Below, piece after piece: positions 19,838-27,908 of a stretch of 32,791 nt of DNA (positions within the stretch are counted from its first letter, which is position 1; every line of letters begins with the position of its first letter). The DNA is from a virus: the IMG/VR virus record IMGVR_UViG_3300035661_000220, positions 1 through 32,791 of that record; one strand, given 5' to 3'. The notes under the pieces were generated by a model. The model made no database searches and was not told where the DNA came from. It was given only the letters and a program-made list of their open reading frames with translations. Both the position numbers and the translations under genes were made by a program.

Positions 19838-22471
19838 CTAGATAACTAAATACAAATCTAAGTAGTTGTTAGGGTAAACAACCGAGATCTTGACTTGACA
19901 GGTAATATGATCCTTATTGACTGGATCTTGTAACAATGCCAAGATCTGGTATCCAAGTAGTGGAGCACCAATCTTAGGAAGCTTCTTAGCTTTCAACAAT
20001 TCAGACGACGCAACTATAGTCTGTCTGATGATATTCAGCGTATCTGGCGTAATATTCCAAGTTCCGATAAAAGGCTTAGTTTTGTCGTAGTAGAAGTACG
20101 CTAAAAAGTCCCAATTCTTCACAACCAACAACTCACGGTATTCCAACACAGACATGTCTGTAGTCAGTTCATGACGAACGTAAGGAGTACCTCCTTGAGT
20201 CTCTTGAGCAAACAACAATGTACCAGCACCTGCCATGGTATTCATATCTGCTTTAGAGAAGTAGAAGTTACTATGCTTAAGATCAACAATACCTGCAACA
20301 CCGATATTGGTGAAACCTTGTTGTACTGGCATACCTGCAACCAGACCAGCCAGAGCAGAACACAAGTAGTATCCTGGAAGATACTTAACAACGCCATTCA
20401 CCATAACACCAACAACGTCTGGTTGAACATGAATAACTCTGTTTGCATTGAACTGAGCAGAAGTAGCAGCAACACCGTTAGCCATTTGAGTCTTGGTCAA
20501 ACTACGGCTTACGAAGTAAGAGATTGCTGTAGCAGCAGTAGAGCCAGAAACAACCAATTGCTGATTACTTACTACTTGAAGAACTGTCAACGAACCCACA
20601 ACTGTACCTGGGGTAGCAGCAGTGATGTTGACTAAATCACCAGGAGTAACGCCGTCAGATATGAAAGTAGCGTTGCTTACATTTAATACGTAATTACCGT
20701 TAGTTAAGCTAATAGTATTATTTCCACCATTAGCATTTACATAGGTAGAAGAGTAAGGACCTATATCTTGAATGGTGCTTATTGCTGTGTTAGCCAATAG
20801 AATTCTCCAAGATGCGTTCTCAGGAGTGCTCATTAAAATAGCATGTGTTTTAACCATGTTAAGGATAGAGATATCTTGAGTTAAAGGAGTTAATGCATAC
20901 AGTCTAAAGGTCTCAGAAAGAACTAAAGCGTTTGAATAACCTGTCAAATCGTTGGTAGCTACGCCAATACCGAATATACGACCCGTAGTGTTAGCCAGAG
21001 CCAAACTTAAAGCCAAAGCTAGAGGGTTATCGTCTGAGATCTCTCCTAGTAAAGCACTGACATCTAAAGCTGAGTTAAATGTGTTAATTGTGCCAGCCAA
21101 GTCTGTTCTCATTGCGCGGTACTGAATGTGAACTTCTGCACTCAATACTAAGCCGTAGACTAGTTCTGGATTAACTTCTACAATTACCTGACCTGTAGTA
21201 GCAGTAGCAGAGACATCATAGTTAAGCGCACCAACTGTAATTGGTTTATTCAAAGGCAACTGTTGGTTGTTGTAAGTCTGAACAACGTTTACTGTGAAGT
21301 CTGGGATCTGTTTAACTACGGCGGCAACAACAGTAGTACCTGCAGCAGCGGCTAGAGTAATAGTAGTACCTGCTATACTAGAAACGGTTGTTACTAAATC
21401 AGCACCTAGAGCACCAGCACCGCTAACGATTATATTATTTCCAACTGCTAAACCTGTAGCACTTACAACTGTAAGAGTAGGAGAAGCAGCAGTCATACCA
21501 CCTGTAGTTTGAACGCCTAGGTCAGTAGGCATAACGTCAGTAGTATTGATTGAAACTACGGTACCATTAAGACCACTAGAAGTAACTAGAGACTGTACTG
21601 AAGTAGTGAACGACTTAGATACAGAAGCGTTGTTAACGTAAGCAAGTTTGATTGTATCACCAGGCTGACAACGTAATGTGTTTGTTACACTGTTTACGTT
21701 CGAAGGTGCAACCTTAGTAACTGCCAGGCTAGCAACGGTAGTTGTAGCAGCAGCACTGATTGTAAACACAGATCCAACAATGTTAGTAATTGTTACTGTT
21801 AAAGTGGCTGCAGCAGCACCTGCTCCTGCAATAGTGATTTGATCACCAATTACAAAACCTTTTGGGTTAGCAACTGTTAATGAACTACTAGCAGCAGTGA
21901 TTGAACCGGTAGTAGATGGTTCATTTATTGTTATTACATTATAGTTTGCGTAGCTTCTACCCCCCGTAACCATAGTCTCTACCATTGTGTTAGTTACCCA
22001 CACCTGAATAGATGAAGTATCTACGACTTGACCTGGCTGTTGACCTGGAAGAATAAAGGTATTTGCAATAGTAGGGTTTACAATCAAACCAGCCTTAGTC
22101 ATTGCGGCATCAGTAACACTGGTACTTGCAGCTGTATCTAAAGTAGCAACGTTACCTGTGATATCGGTAATCTTTGCTTGTAGATTTGAACCTGAGACTC
22201 CTGCTCCAGTAATAATGACAGAGTCACCTACTGAGAAGCCACCTGTAGCTATAACTGTAACCGTGAAGGCTCCAGCTAGGATTGAACCAGTAGTAGTAAC
22301 GGCAGACAAAGCTGCGGTAGCGACCATTGATGGGGTTGAACCAGAGACATATCGTAGGATATTGTAAGCTGGTCCGATAATGCAAGAATCCAAGTCTGGG
22401 GTTGAATTGGCTACACCACCAGAGCTTTGAAGTTGCTCGTACACCTGAGGTGAAGGAACTATGTAAGACAT
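19838..22471 (-). CDS. Contractile tail sheath protein with three inserted beta repeats (877 residues)
   Basis: The N-terminus (YIVPSPQVYEQLQSSGG, IIGPAYNILRY) and the C-terminal domain (GGTPYVRHELTTDMS, LVVKNWDFLAYFYYDKTKPFIG, NIIRQTIVASSELLK, DLYLVI) are characteristic of myovirus tail sheaths. The sheath contracts to drive the tube through the cell envelope. At 877 residues it is long. Three similar 60-65-residue repeats, at about 62-126, 188-253 and 323-387, each read like 'GxxTxxxxGFxVGDxIxIxGAGxxxxxLxxxIxxIxGxxxTLxxAAxT', and are probably surface-exposed beta domains. The gene is the centre of the tail operon and fixes the phage as a myovirus. Confidence 0.9.
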   Translation of the reverse strand: MSYIVPSPQVYEQLQSSGGVANSTPDLDSCIIGPAYNILRYVSGSTPSMVATAALSAVTTTGSILAGAFTVTVIATGGFSVGDSVIITGAGVSGSNLQAKITDITGNVATLDTAASTSVTDAAMTKAGLIVNPTIANTFILPGQQPGQVVDTSSIQVWVTNTMVETMVTGGRSYANYNVITINEPSTTGSITAASSSLTVANPKGFVIGDQITIAGAGAAAATLTVTITNIVGSVFTISAAATTTVASLAVTKVAPSNVNSVTNTLRCQPGDTIKLAYVNNASVSKSFTTSVQSLVTSSGLNGTVVSINTTDVMPTDLGVQTTGGMTAASPTLTVVSATGLAVGNNIIVSGAGALGADLVTTVSSIAGTTITLAAAAGTTVVAAVVKQIPDFTVNVVQTYNNQQLPLNKPITVGALNYDVSATATTGQVIVEVNPELVYGLVLSAEVHIQYRAMRTDLAGTINTFNSALDVSALLGEISDDNPLALALSLALANTTGRIFGIGVATNDLTGYSNALVLSETFRLYALTPLTQDISILNMVKTHAILMSTPENASWRILLANTAISTIQDIGPYSSTYVNANGGNNTISLTNGNYVLNVSNATFISDGVTPGDLVNITAATPGTVVGSLTVLQVVSNQQLVVSGSTAATAISYFVSRSLTKTQMANGVAATSAQFNANRVIHVQPDVVGVMVNGVVKYLPGYYLCSALAGLVAGMPVQQGFTNIGVAGIVDLKHSNFYFSKADMNTMAGAGTLLFAQETQGGTPYVRHELTTDMSVLEYRELLVVKNWDFLAYFYYDKTKPFIGTWNITPDTLNIIRQTIVASSELLKAKKLPKIGAPLLGYQILALLQDPVNKDHITCQVKISVVYPNNYLDLYLVI

Positions 22472-22509
22472 GTATTTTTTTCCTTATTAAAATCTTTAGT
22501 TATTTTAGA

Positions 22510-23094
22510 TTATATGGTAAGACTTTGGATAAACCCATTAATCTTTAACGCATCATTCTGAACTTGCCACAGCTCTTCCATTAGGTATGGAACAGAGATG
22601 ACAACCTGGAATATTTCTGTGTCTTCTTTACTTGGAGTACAAGGAGACACCGACATTGGTACTGCAAAATTCTTAAAGCCTTGGCTATTACAAATGTAAG
22701 GCTTAGTCCAAACTAAAAAATGAGATACCATATCTGTTACTAACTCACAGGTTCCTTCATTTCTAGCCTCTATCGTAATAGAAGCTTGTCCATTAATAAA
22801 AACCATGTTTGTTCTTTTATCTAGGCCAAAAGTAACATCCATTGGTAGTGCTTCAGCCATGTTATCAGACAAACCTGTGTTAGAGATTTGGTACCCACCA
22901 CGATCAACTAAGATCCTAGGCTTCTCCTGCAATTCTATTTTGTTATAGTTGTTTACAGAAGATATGTCTATTTTAGTTTCTTTAGGATCCTCAGAATACT
23001 TTAAATCTGGCCCTGCGTAATTAGTGAAAAAATACCGTAAAGGTTTCACAATAATCATGGATACAAAATTAGGGGAGAAACGGGACATGCTCAT
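22510..23094 (-). CDS. Putative tail terminator/neck protein (194 residues)
   Basis: This is a single mixed alpha/beta domain with no catalytic motif. RTNMVFINGQASITIEARNEGTCELVTDMV and FQVVISVPYLMEELWQV look like a virion protein that packs as a ring. It lies immediately upstream of the sheath gene, a place where tail-terminator or tail-completion proteins occur in many myoviruses. The start has two Met codons (MSM), and the gene begins 4 nt after the acetyltransferase stop. The role is inferred from position and fold impression. Confidence 0.65.
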   Translation of the reverse strand: MSMSRFSPNFVSMIIVKPLRYFFTNYAGPDLKYSEDPKETKIDISSVNNYNKIELQEKPRILVDRGGYQISNTGLSDNMAEALPMDVTFGLDKRTNMVFINGQASITIEARNEGTCELVTDMVSHFLVWTKPYICNSQGFKNFAVPMSVSPCTPSKEDTEIFQVVISVPYLMEELWQVQNDALKINGFIQSLTI

Positions 23095-23097
23095 TTA

Positions 23098-23544
23098 TTA
23101 ATCCTTTAACTTCTTGAACCGGTCACTACCTTTTATTTGGTCCACCTTTTCTAAATACTTGTTGCTTACTATGCTTTTCTTCATTATATTATACAGCGTC
23201 CCGTCTTCATCTATAAACTCCCCATTCTTTTTGAATCCAGCCTTGCTAAATATAGACATACTAGCCAGGTTATCTGGTTCAATGTAAGCTAATCCATTTT
23301 TCTTATTAGTAAAGAAGTCCAACACTGCTTTACTGCCTAGTCCTAGATTCCTAAACTTAGGACTTACAAAAATAGCACCTGTTCGGTGGTGGGCCATGCC
23401 TTTATACATTGATTTTTTAGGTGCATAGAAACCTACAATTTTATCTTCATGAAGTATTGGTATTAACTTACGGTCTGGTATCTCTCCAAATAAGTTAGGA
23501 TCTGCTATAGCCTCTTTTAGGATATTATCTGGAATACCCCTCAA
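23098..23544 (-). CDS. GNAT-family N-acetyltransferase with a C-terminal KYLEKV tag (148 residues)
   Basis: The GNAT acetyl-CoA loop is visible as RNLGLGSKAV (65-74), the R/Q-x-x-G-x-G/A motif, followed by EPDNLASMSIFSKAGF (89-104), typical of the family's last helix and strand, and a final strand before residue 122. After the domain comes SNKYLEKVDQIKG (127-139), the same peptide that begins several internal-type proteins here. The substrate is unknown. Position among neck genes and the tag suggest the enzyme may be carried in the virion. The gene overlaps the upstream neck gene by 4 nt. Confidence 0.8.
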   Translation of the reverse strand: MRGIPDNILKEAIADPNLFGEIPDRKLIPILHEDKIVGFYAPKKSMYKGMAHHRTGAIFVSPKFRNLGLGSKAVLDFFTNKKNGLAYIEPDNLASMSIFSKAGFKKNGEFIDEDGTLYNIMKKSIVSNKYLEKVDQIKGSDRFKKLKD

Positions 23545-24416
23545 TTTACATACCCCGCTGGAAATACTGTTGGATCTTTCGTAATCAGTTGATACTCCAC
23601 GCTCTCTTTATCTAACTCTGTGATCTGCATAATCTGTCTTACTGAAACAGTAAGTAGTTCTGTACTTTGTATTGCTTCGACTCTATAAACCTTCCAGTCA
23701 GATAATCTTACTATTAAATCATGAGGATTAATCTCGGGGTATGATATTGTCCAAGCTCCAATCTGGTTAGGCTCAAACTTACCGAAATAAGTCAAGGTAA
23801 CACTATTAGGAGTAGGTTCATACTGAATAAAAGAACTGATGCCCGGAAAGTATCCGCCTTCAAAACTAGTACCAAGGCAGGAAGGGCAAGCATCGTTCAT
23901 CACCCGTTCAGTAGTTGGGTTCCAACATAGAAGGCAACGTTTACCGTAAGTTCTTCTAGAAAAAACCAGTGACTCAACACCAGTGTACTTAGATAATAAC
24001 AGGTATTCTCTGCGCTGTATATCAAGGGCTTTAAGTTCAACATCTTTTCTTCTTATCTTTTGCCAGGATGACGCTGGAGATCTAGTTGTTTGTCCGGAAG
24101 GTAGAATGACTTCTACTACATAAAAGTCTCTACTAAATTTACTAAATGCTTCTGTAGTTAAATCTTTAAAGAACGTACCTGTAATAGGGGTCTGGTTGAC
24201 CTGTTCAAAAGGACCGTCTCCCTTAGCACTCTTGTATACGTTGAACGTACAAGCTCCCCATGATGCAGGAATACTCCACTCCATAGTTACTTGTTTATAC
24301 CAGATAGGATAAAACTTAACCGTGATGGACCCATCGGTAGTCACTGCTATAGTAGGGACACCTTGGAATCCAGTTATCGGATAGTAGTCGTAGGAGAAGG
24401 AGAAATTAAATGACAT
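23541..24416 (-). CDS. Putative neck/adaptor protein with a zinc-ribbon knuckle (291 residues)
   Basis: The first 115 residues look like a fibronectin-III-like domain (ITVKFYPIWYKQVTMEWSIP, WGACTFNVYKSAKGDGPFE, RDFYVVEVILPSG). A helical link precedes C161-x2-C164 and C177-x2-C180, a four-Cys zinc knuckle, then a beta-rich C-terminal domain. This layout is reminiscent of structural proteins at the head-tail junction in large myophages. It lies between a connector-like gene and the acetyltransferase, with 0-4 nt gaps, in the neck cluster. The exact role is inferred. Confidence 0.65.
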   Translation of the reverse strand: MSFNFSFSYDYYPITGFQGVPTIAVTTDGSITVKFYPIWYKQVTMEWSIPASWGACTFNVYKSAKGDGPFEQVNQTPITGTFFKDLTTEAFSKFSRDFYVVEVILPSGQTTRSPASSWQKIRRKDVELKALDIQRREYLLLSKYTGVESLVFSRRTYGKRCLLCWNPTTERVMNDACPSCLGTSFEGGYFPGISSFIQYEPTPNSVTLTYFGKFEPNQIGAWTISYPEINPHDLIVRLSDWKVYRVEAIQSTELLTVSVRQIMQITELDKESVEYQLITKDPTVFPAGYVN

Positions 24417-24935
24417 TTAATAGGAGCTAGCAATCTTCTCTAGATACGTATTACTAAATCCTGCTAGTTTTTCAAACCATTCAGACTCTCTAATAGCTTT
24501 TGCTGAAGTACTTGCTTTCTGGAAAGCCTCTGTAGAGCCACCTGGTTTATCAGGATGTACTTTGTGCATGTGTGCTTTCATGTGCTTGTTAACTTCAGCC
24601 TTGGTTTTAAATGAACTGCGCTTTGCACCAAAACTCTTGAGGTGATCGTCTACGCTTCCAGGGTTAAAAGTAGATCTTTTATACTTATTGCCAGGAATAC
24701 CTCCCCTTAATAGCTCTTTGACATCATGAATATACGCTCCTGCCAAGCCACCGGATACAGCACCGCCAACTACATTAATACCAGTTCTCCAGTTAGATTT
24801 ACGTTTCCTCCGGTTCACAACCTTGTCTTCTAAATACCCATATGTACCACCCAGACCAGCACCTATCGCCACATGCTTACCAAGCGGTGTGAGGCTAATC
24901 CCCATAGCAATCTTCTCTAAATACTTATTTTCCAT
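24417..24935 (-). CDS. DnaJ J-domain protein with N- and C-terminal KYLEKIA tags (172 residues)
   Basis: I choose the ATG at 24935 (MENKYLEKIAMG) over the one at 24974 because the shared tag then sits at the N-terminus; the longer form would add 13 residues and overlap the previous gene. Residues about 22-80 are glycine-rich with small hydrophobic helices. Residues 100-150 form a J-domain-like helix pair with the HPD tripeptide at 127-129 (HKVHPDKPGGSTEAFQK), which activates Hsp70 ATPase. The chain ends SNTYLEKIASSY, a second copy of the tag, and SEWFEKLAG just before is a third, looser copy. A packaged or injected J-protein acting on host DnaK is an attractive inference. Confidence 0.8.
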   Translation of the reverse strand: MENKYLEKIAMGISLTPLGKHVAIGAGLGGTYGYLEDKVVNRRKRKSNWRTGINVVGGAVSGGLAGAYIHDVKELLRGGIPGNKYKRSTFNPGSVDDHLKSFGAKRSSFKTKAEVNKHMKAHMHKVHPDKPGGSTEAFQKASTSAKAIRESEWFEKLAGFSNTYLEKIASSY

Positions 24936-24945
24936 TTTTCTTTCT

Positions 24946-25392
24946 TTACCAAATAGGGAAGTTAGCATAGTCACTAGAAACGCAATCCCACCCAGACTCC
25001 ATGTTTAGATGTATCTTTACAGATTTTACTGCATTTTGAAAGTCAGCCTGATACATTCCTGCTAAGGTAGTATAGAGCTGCATTCTTTCTTCGACGGGTA
25101 CCGTTACTCCACCGTCTGAATATTCTAGTGTGTTACGTGCTAGTAAAGCTGACGCTCCAGCAAATAACTTATATAAAGTACCACTTAAGAATACTGATTT
25201 AAAACGTTGATCAACCGTGTACATCGTATCGGCTGATAGTGGAGGAGCCATATTCCAATCTGAGACGGCCAAGCTAATAGCTAAACCTATTTGCATGTCA
25301 GAGAATTCCTGAGCATCTAGCAAGTGGTTATTTTCAGCATAGTCACTTAAGTAGGCTCTTACTTCATCAGGTGTTAGAACTGGTAAACCCAT
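24946..25392 (-). CDS. Putative head-tail connector protein (148 residues)
   Basis: It starts MGLPVLTPDEVRAYLSDY, followed by an all-helical domain (FSDMQIGLAISLAVSDWN, FKSVFLSGTLYKLFAGASALLARNT). Adaptor proteins of tailed phages often have such a 'TPDEVRxxL' start and helical body. Upstream is a terminator and the 142-residue gene; downstream are neck genes on the same strand. The assignment is by pattern and neighbourhood; head-tail adaptor is more likely than tail terminator. Confidence 0.6.
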   Translation of the reverse strand: MGLPVLTPDEVRAYLSDYAENNHLLDAQEFSDMQIGLAISLAVSDWNMAPPLSADTMYTVDQRFKSVFLSGTLYKLFAGASALLARNTLEYSDGGVTVPVEERMQLYTTLAGMYQADFQNAVKSVKIHLNMESGWDCVSSDYANFPIW

Positions 25393-25413
25393 TTATGTAT
25401 TCTTTTTAAAAGT

Positions 25414-25435
25414 AGAGCCTCAGAGAAGAGGCCCT
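25414..25435 (-). terminator. Minus-strand hairpin terminator before the connector gene
   Basis: AGAGCCTC (25414-25421) pairs with GAGGCCCT (25428-25435) at seven of eight positions with a 6-nt loop, followed on the minus strand by ACTTTTAAAAA. It separates the head-protein unit from the neck unit, perhaps incompletely. Confidence 0.55.
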
Positions 25436-25457
25436 GGCTTGTTACTTCTTTAGCTTG

Positions 25458-25886
25458 TTAAGCTTTTGCTTTAGTCCCTTTAGCAGGCTTTGCATCAGCA
25501 TCGGTTGCTGTAGCTGCTTCTGCGACTGGAGCTTCTGCCTCTGTTGCTGTAACTGGAGTAACTTTAACTTCATCAACTTTGGCTTCATCCGCAGGTACTT
25601 TCGTATCTTGAGCTAATAGCTCTTCAATGCTTGATGCACCTTCATTTGCTGGCTTAGTAAACTTCATTTCTGGAGCTGGAGCTGTAGCAGACTCAGTTGG
25701 TGCTATATCCATTAGTTTAGCCCAACCACGACGAATAGCGAAAATAACGTCTTCGTGTTCTGATTCTTTTTCAGAGATTTGTGCGTGTTCACCACGTTTG
25801 ATAGTAAGACGGTTATCCATCATTTGTAGATGCGACTCTACCATGTTAACTAGATACTTTACTTTTCCTGGAATATTGATACTCAT
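25458..25886 (-). CDS. Putative structural protein with acidic Ala/Thr/Pro-rich tail (142 residues)
   Basis: Residues 1-60 form a helical domain (VKYLVNMVESHLQMMDNRLTI) ending before MDIAPTES. The remaining 80 residues are low complexity, rich in Ala, Glu, Thr, Val and Pro, and end GTKAKA. Such tails are common on phage scaffold-associated or small head proteins. The gene sits between two tagged internal-type genes and the connector and has a GGAGA site. No family is recognised. A shared-composition argument (compare the N-terminus of the 475-1020 protein) does not imply homology. Confidence 0.7.
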   Translation of the reverse strand: MSINIPGKVKYLVNMVESHLQMMDNRLTIKRGEHAQISEKESEHEDVIFAIRRGWAKLMDIAPTESATAPAPEMKFTKPANEGASSIEELLAQDTKVPADEAKVDEVKVTPVTATEAEAPVAEAATATDADAKPAKGTKAKA

Positions 25887-25902
25887 TGTTTGTTTCTCCT
25901 AA

Positions 25903-26631
25903 TTAATAATATTGGTTTTGATCTATTGGAGCTTGTTTAGTACCGTAGTGTTTGCCAATTGCAAAAGTACCTGCTACTGCACCGCCTTTTCCAAGCAGAC
26001 CCATTCTAGCATCAAGTTGGTCTTTTAGCAAACTTCTAGCACTATTCATGGTTGCTTTACGAGTAAGTATCTGTTCACTTTTACTCATTCCGGCTGCTCT
26101 AGCTTGTTTTCTTGCAGCACGAACCATATCTCTAGCCTGCTGGGTTATTGCGCCACTCTTAAACTTGCGACCTGCTTTCCCAGTCATTTTAATACCAAGA
26201 TTCTCAGCAAAGGTATTTATCTGACCGCCGCTAGCCACGTTTGCTTGACCTATAAAAGAAGAGACGCCATTATTTAAAGCTCTACCAGCAGACCTAGCAA
26301 GATCCCCGAAAGAAGCCTGCTTATAGAAAGCTTTGTACTCTTCTAATATTTTGTTCTGTTGGTTCTGCTTATACTTGTGTAATCCATACAAGCCAACCCC
26401 TGCTATGCTCGCTACTCCAAGCCCTGCTTTAATTCTAGCATTAATAGATGCATTTCTAAGGTGTGCGTGTTGACCGGCATAGTCCTTAAATTCTTTACCT
26501 GCAGCCTGAGCCTCGGATAATGCATCCATCATACTTTTATTCTTTCTTACTCTAGAGCCGGTAATATCATCGAAGAACTCAGACAACCCTGCTTGCTTCT
26601 CTAAAACCTTGTCTAAATATTTGTTACTCAT
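25903..26631 (-). CDS. Putative internal head protein with N-terminal KYLDK tag (242 residues)
   Basis: It starts MSNKYLDKVLEKQAGLSEF, a form of the shared NKYLEKIAG peptide. The rest is basic, Ala/Gly/Arg/Lys-rich and helical, with a small-residue hydrophobic stretch (AGLGVASIAGVGLYGL) and another near the C-terminus (GGAVAGTFAIG). It overlaps the preceding gene by 8 nt, which carries the same tag, suggesting a tandem family. High basicity and tag fit a protein packed with DNA inside the head, as T4 internal proteins are, but this is inference. Confidence 0.72.
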   Translation of the reverse strand: MSNKYLDKVLEKQAGLSEFFDDITGSRVRKNKSMMDALSEAQAAGKEFKDYAGQHAHLRNASINARIKAGLGVASIAGVGLYGLHKYKQNQQNKILEEYKAFYKQASFGDLARSAGRALNNGVSSFIGQANVASGGQINTFAENLGIKMTGKAGRKFKSGAITQQARDMVRAARKQARAAGMSKSEQILTRKATMNSARSLLKDQLDARMGLLGKGGAVAGTFAIGKHYGTKQAPIDQNQYY

Positions 26632-26917
26632 TCGAGACGCCTTTGTTTCTGGATTTAATAGCAGCTACTGCTCCAGAAGCAATACCAGCTGAACCAACAG
26701 CCGCAACACTTCTAGCCTTAACAACTTTAGAAGCCTCACTTCTCACCATGCCTTTTACAATAGCTCTATCTGTGGGATCTGAACGGTAGCTTTTACTTTT
26801 AGCCAGGTTACGGTGTATTTTCTTCAATGCATCTAACTTACTTCCCGTAAGCAATTCTGCTCCTCTGCTTATGGTAGAAGAAATTCCTGCGATTTTTTCT
26901 AAATATTTATTACTCAT
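26624..26917 (-). CDS. Small putative internal head protein with N-terminal KYLEKIAG tag (97 residues)
   Basis: It starts MSNKYLEKIAGISS, the cleanest copy of the shared tag. The rest is strongly basic (SKLDALKKIHRNLAKSKSYRSD) with a small-residue hydrophobic stretch (VAAVGSAGIASGAVAAI). No enzyme motif is seen. It sits just downstream of a terminator-isolated capsid-associated gene and upstream of the 242-residue tagged gene. The same reasoning as for that gene suggests a packaged protein. Confidence 0.72.
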   Translation of the reverse strand: MSNKYLEKIAGISSTISRGAELLTGSKLDALKKIHRNLAKSKSYRSDPTDRAIVKGMVRSEASKVVKARSVAAVGSAGIASGAVAAIKSRNKGVSNE

Positions 26918-26956
26918 TTACTTACTCCAGTAGATTACCTTATATTTTAACAGATA

Positions 26957-26984
26957 ATAAAAAAGGCTCCCATTGCAGGAGCCT
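26957..26984. terminator. Terminator after the 106-residue virion protein gene
   Basis: AGGCTCC (26964-26970) and GGAGCCT (26978-26984) form a 7-bp stem with a 7-nt loop. On the minus strand it is followed by TTTTTTATT. It separates the 27024-27344 gene from the tagged internal-protein genes. Confidence 0.85.
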
Positions 26985-27023
26985 GTAAAGCTTATCATCT
27001 AATTCCTAGAAGGGGAAGAGAAA

Positions 27024-27344
27024 TTAGAAGCTAATTTTTGAAAGAGTGATTGTTCCAGAGGTGAAGGCTGTGCAGTTACCACGAACATACTTCCAAGGAC
27101 CGGTAGACTCAAGAACCGCAGGAGCGGTATATGAAGCTAGAGTATACCAAGTAGTACCATCCATAGATACTTCTACTCTCATAGTACCAACGAATGTACC
27201 TGCAACTACGTATGCATGTGGATGACCTTGTTTTGTAATAGCTACTGTTGAACCGGTAGCTACTGAAGTAGCTGTTTGCAGAACGACAGTAGTACCGCCA
27301 GCCAAACCACCGGTGTTATCGCTTTGTGTAATAAAATCTGACAT
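27024..27344 (-). CDS. Putative capsid decoration or head-fibre protein (106 residues)
   Basis: This is a small all-beta protein, Gly/Thr/Val-rich (LAGGTTVVLQTATSVATGSTVAI, TMRVEVSMDGTTWYTLASYT). The segment 'VEVSxDGTTWYxL' is common in phage decoration and adhesin-like folds. Flanking terminators on both sides make it a single-gene unit, as expected for a protein needed in high copy. The start has an AAGGAAA site. The call rests on fold impression and gene neighbourhood. Confidence 0.6.
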   Translation of the reverse strand: MSDFITQSDNTGGLAGGTTVVLQTATSVATGSTVAITKQGHPHAYVVAGTFVGTMRVEVSMDGTTWYTLASYTAPAVLESTGPWKYVRGNCTAFTSGTITLSKISF

Positions 27345-27372
27345 TTGTATTTTCCTTAAGGTTAAATGTAAA

Positions 27373-27393
27373 AGACCTGTGTACGTCAGGTCG
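27373..27393. terminator. Hairpin terminator upstream of the 106-residue gene
   Basis: GACCTG (27374-27379) pairs with CAGGTC (27387-27392), and on the minus strand TTTTAC follows. It would stop minus-strand RNA arriving from the capsid side and isolates the plus-strand module starting at 27418. Confidence 0.6.
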
Positions 27394-27417
27394 TATTCTT
27401 ATTTTAACCCATATTGT

Positions 27418-27427
27418 GGTATAAGAA
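27418..27427 (+). promoter_or_regulatory. Candidate phage promoter, GGTATAAGAA
   Basis: GGTATAA core about 50 nt upstream of the 121-residue gene, which has a GAGAGG site. The upstream sequence is A/T-rich with no -35 element. Confidence 0.5.
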
Positions 27428-27469
27428 AAATAGGAAGATATTTTTATTAACTAATGAGAGGTAAGCTAC

Positions 27470-27835
27470 ATGGAAAATCTTAAACCTTGGGAAACCGAGC
27501 CAGACTATCTTAACTGGATAGATGCGAATACTGGATACGCTTGTGTGATTAAACGAAATCCAACCACTGGAGCATTATGTGGATATGTTAGACTGCCTGG
27601 AGGACACTTGGATAAACTTAGTAGTGTTACTGATGTACATGGAGGTATAACCTTCGCAGGTGGCTTACACAGTCTTTCTGGAGAAACCCTAGAAGGGTTT
27701 TATATCGGCTTTGACTGTGCACATCACGGGGATTTTCTTCCTGAGTATGACAAGACAAAAGGGGTCTACAGAGACTTTGCTTATGTAAGGTCAGAGGTAG
27801 AATCGATGGCCCGTCAGTTAGCTAAGTTTAAGTAG
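27470..27835 (+). CDS. Conserved phage/bacterial protein of unknown function (121 residues)
   Basis: The pattern LPGGH, then DVHGGITFAGG, then YIGFDCAHHGDFLPEYD, then YRDFAYVRSEVESMARQLA is a family I recall from many phages and some bacteria ('VHGGLT... WxGFDCAHxGD... YKDxxYVxxEVExLAxQL'). It has no assigned function. The DVHGG and FDCAHHGD segments have conserved His, Asp and Cys residues that could bind metal. It is a one-gene module with its own promoter-like box and strong terminator. Confidence 0.78.
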   Translation: MENLKPWETEPDYLNWIDANTGYACVIKRNPTTGALCGYVRLPGGHLDKLSSVTDVHGGITFAGGLHSLSGETLEGFYIGFDCAHHGDFLPEYDKTKGVYRDFAYVRSEVESMARQLAKFK

Positions 27836-27847
27836 TTAGCAACAAAG

Positions 27848-27876
27848 AAAAAGCCTGAATCATTCCAGGCTTTTTT
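27848..27876 (+). terminator. Strong terminator after the 121-residue gene
   Basis: AAAAAGCCTG (27848-27857) pairs perfectly with CAGGCTTTTT (27866-27875), with an 8-nt loop and a further T. Confidence 0.9.
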
Positions 27877-27908
27877 AGCCTGGGGGTTTAAGATTTACTT
27901 GAAAAAGA

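Noticed and set aside
21280-22300. Sheath DNA repeats as a CRISPR or iteron array
   Set aside because: The repetition is at protein level with drifted DNA and no regular spacers; it is inside a coding frame.
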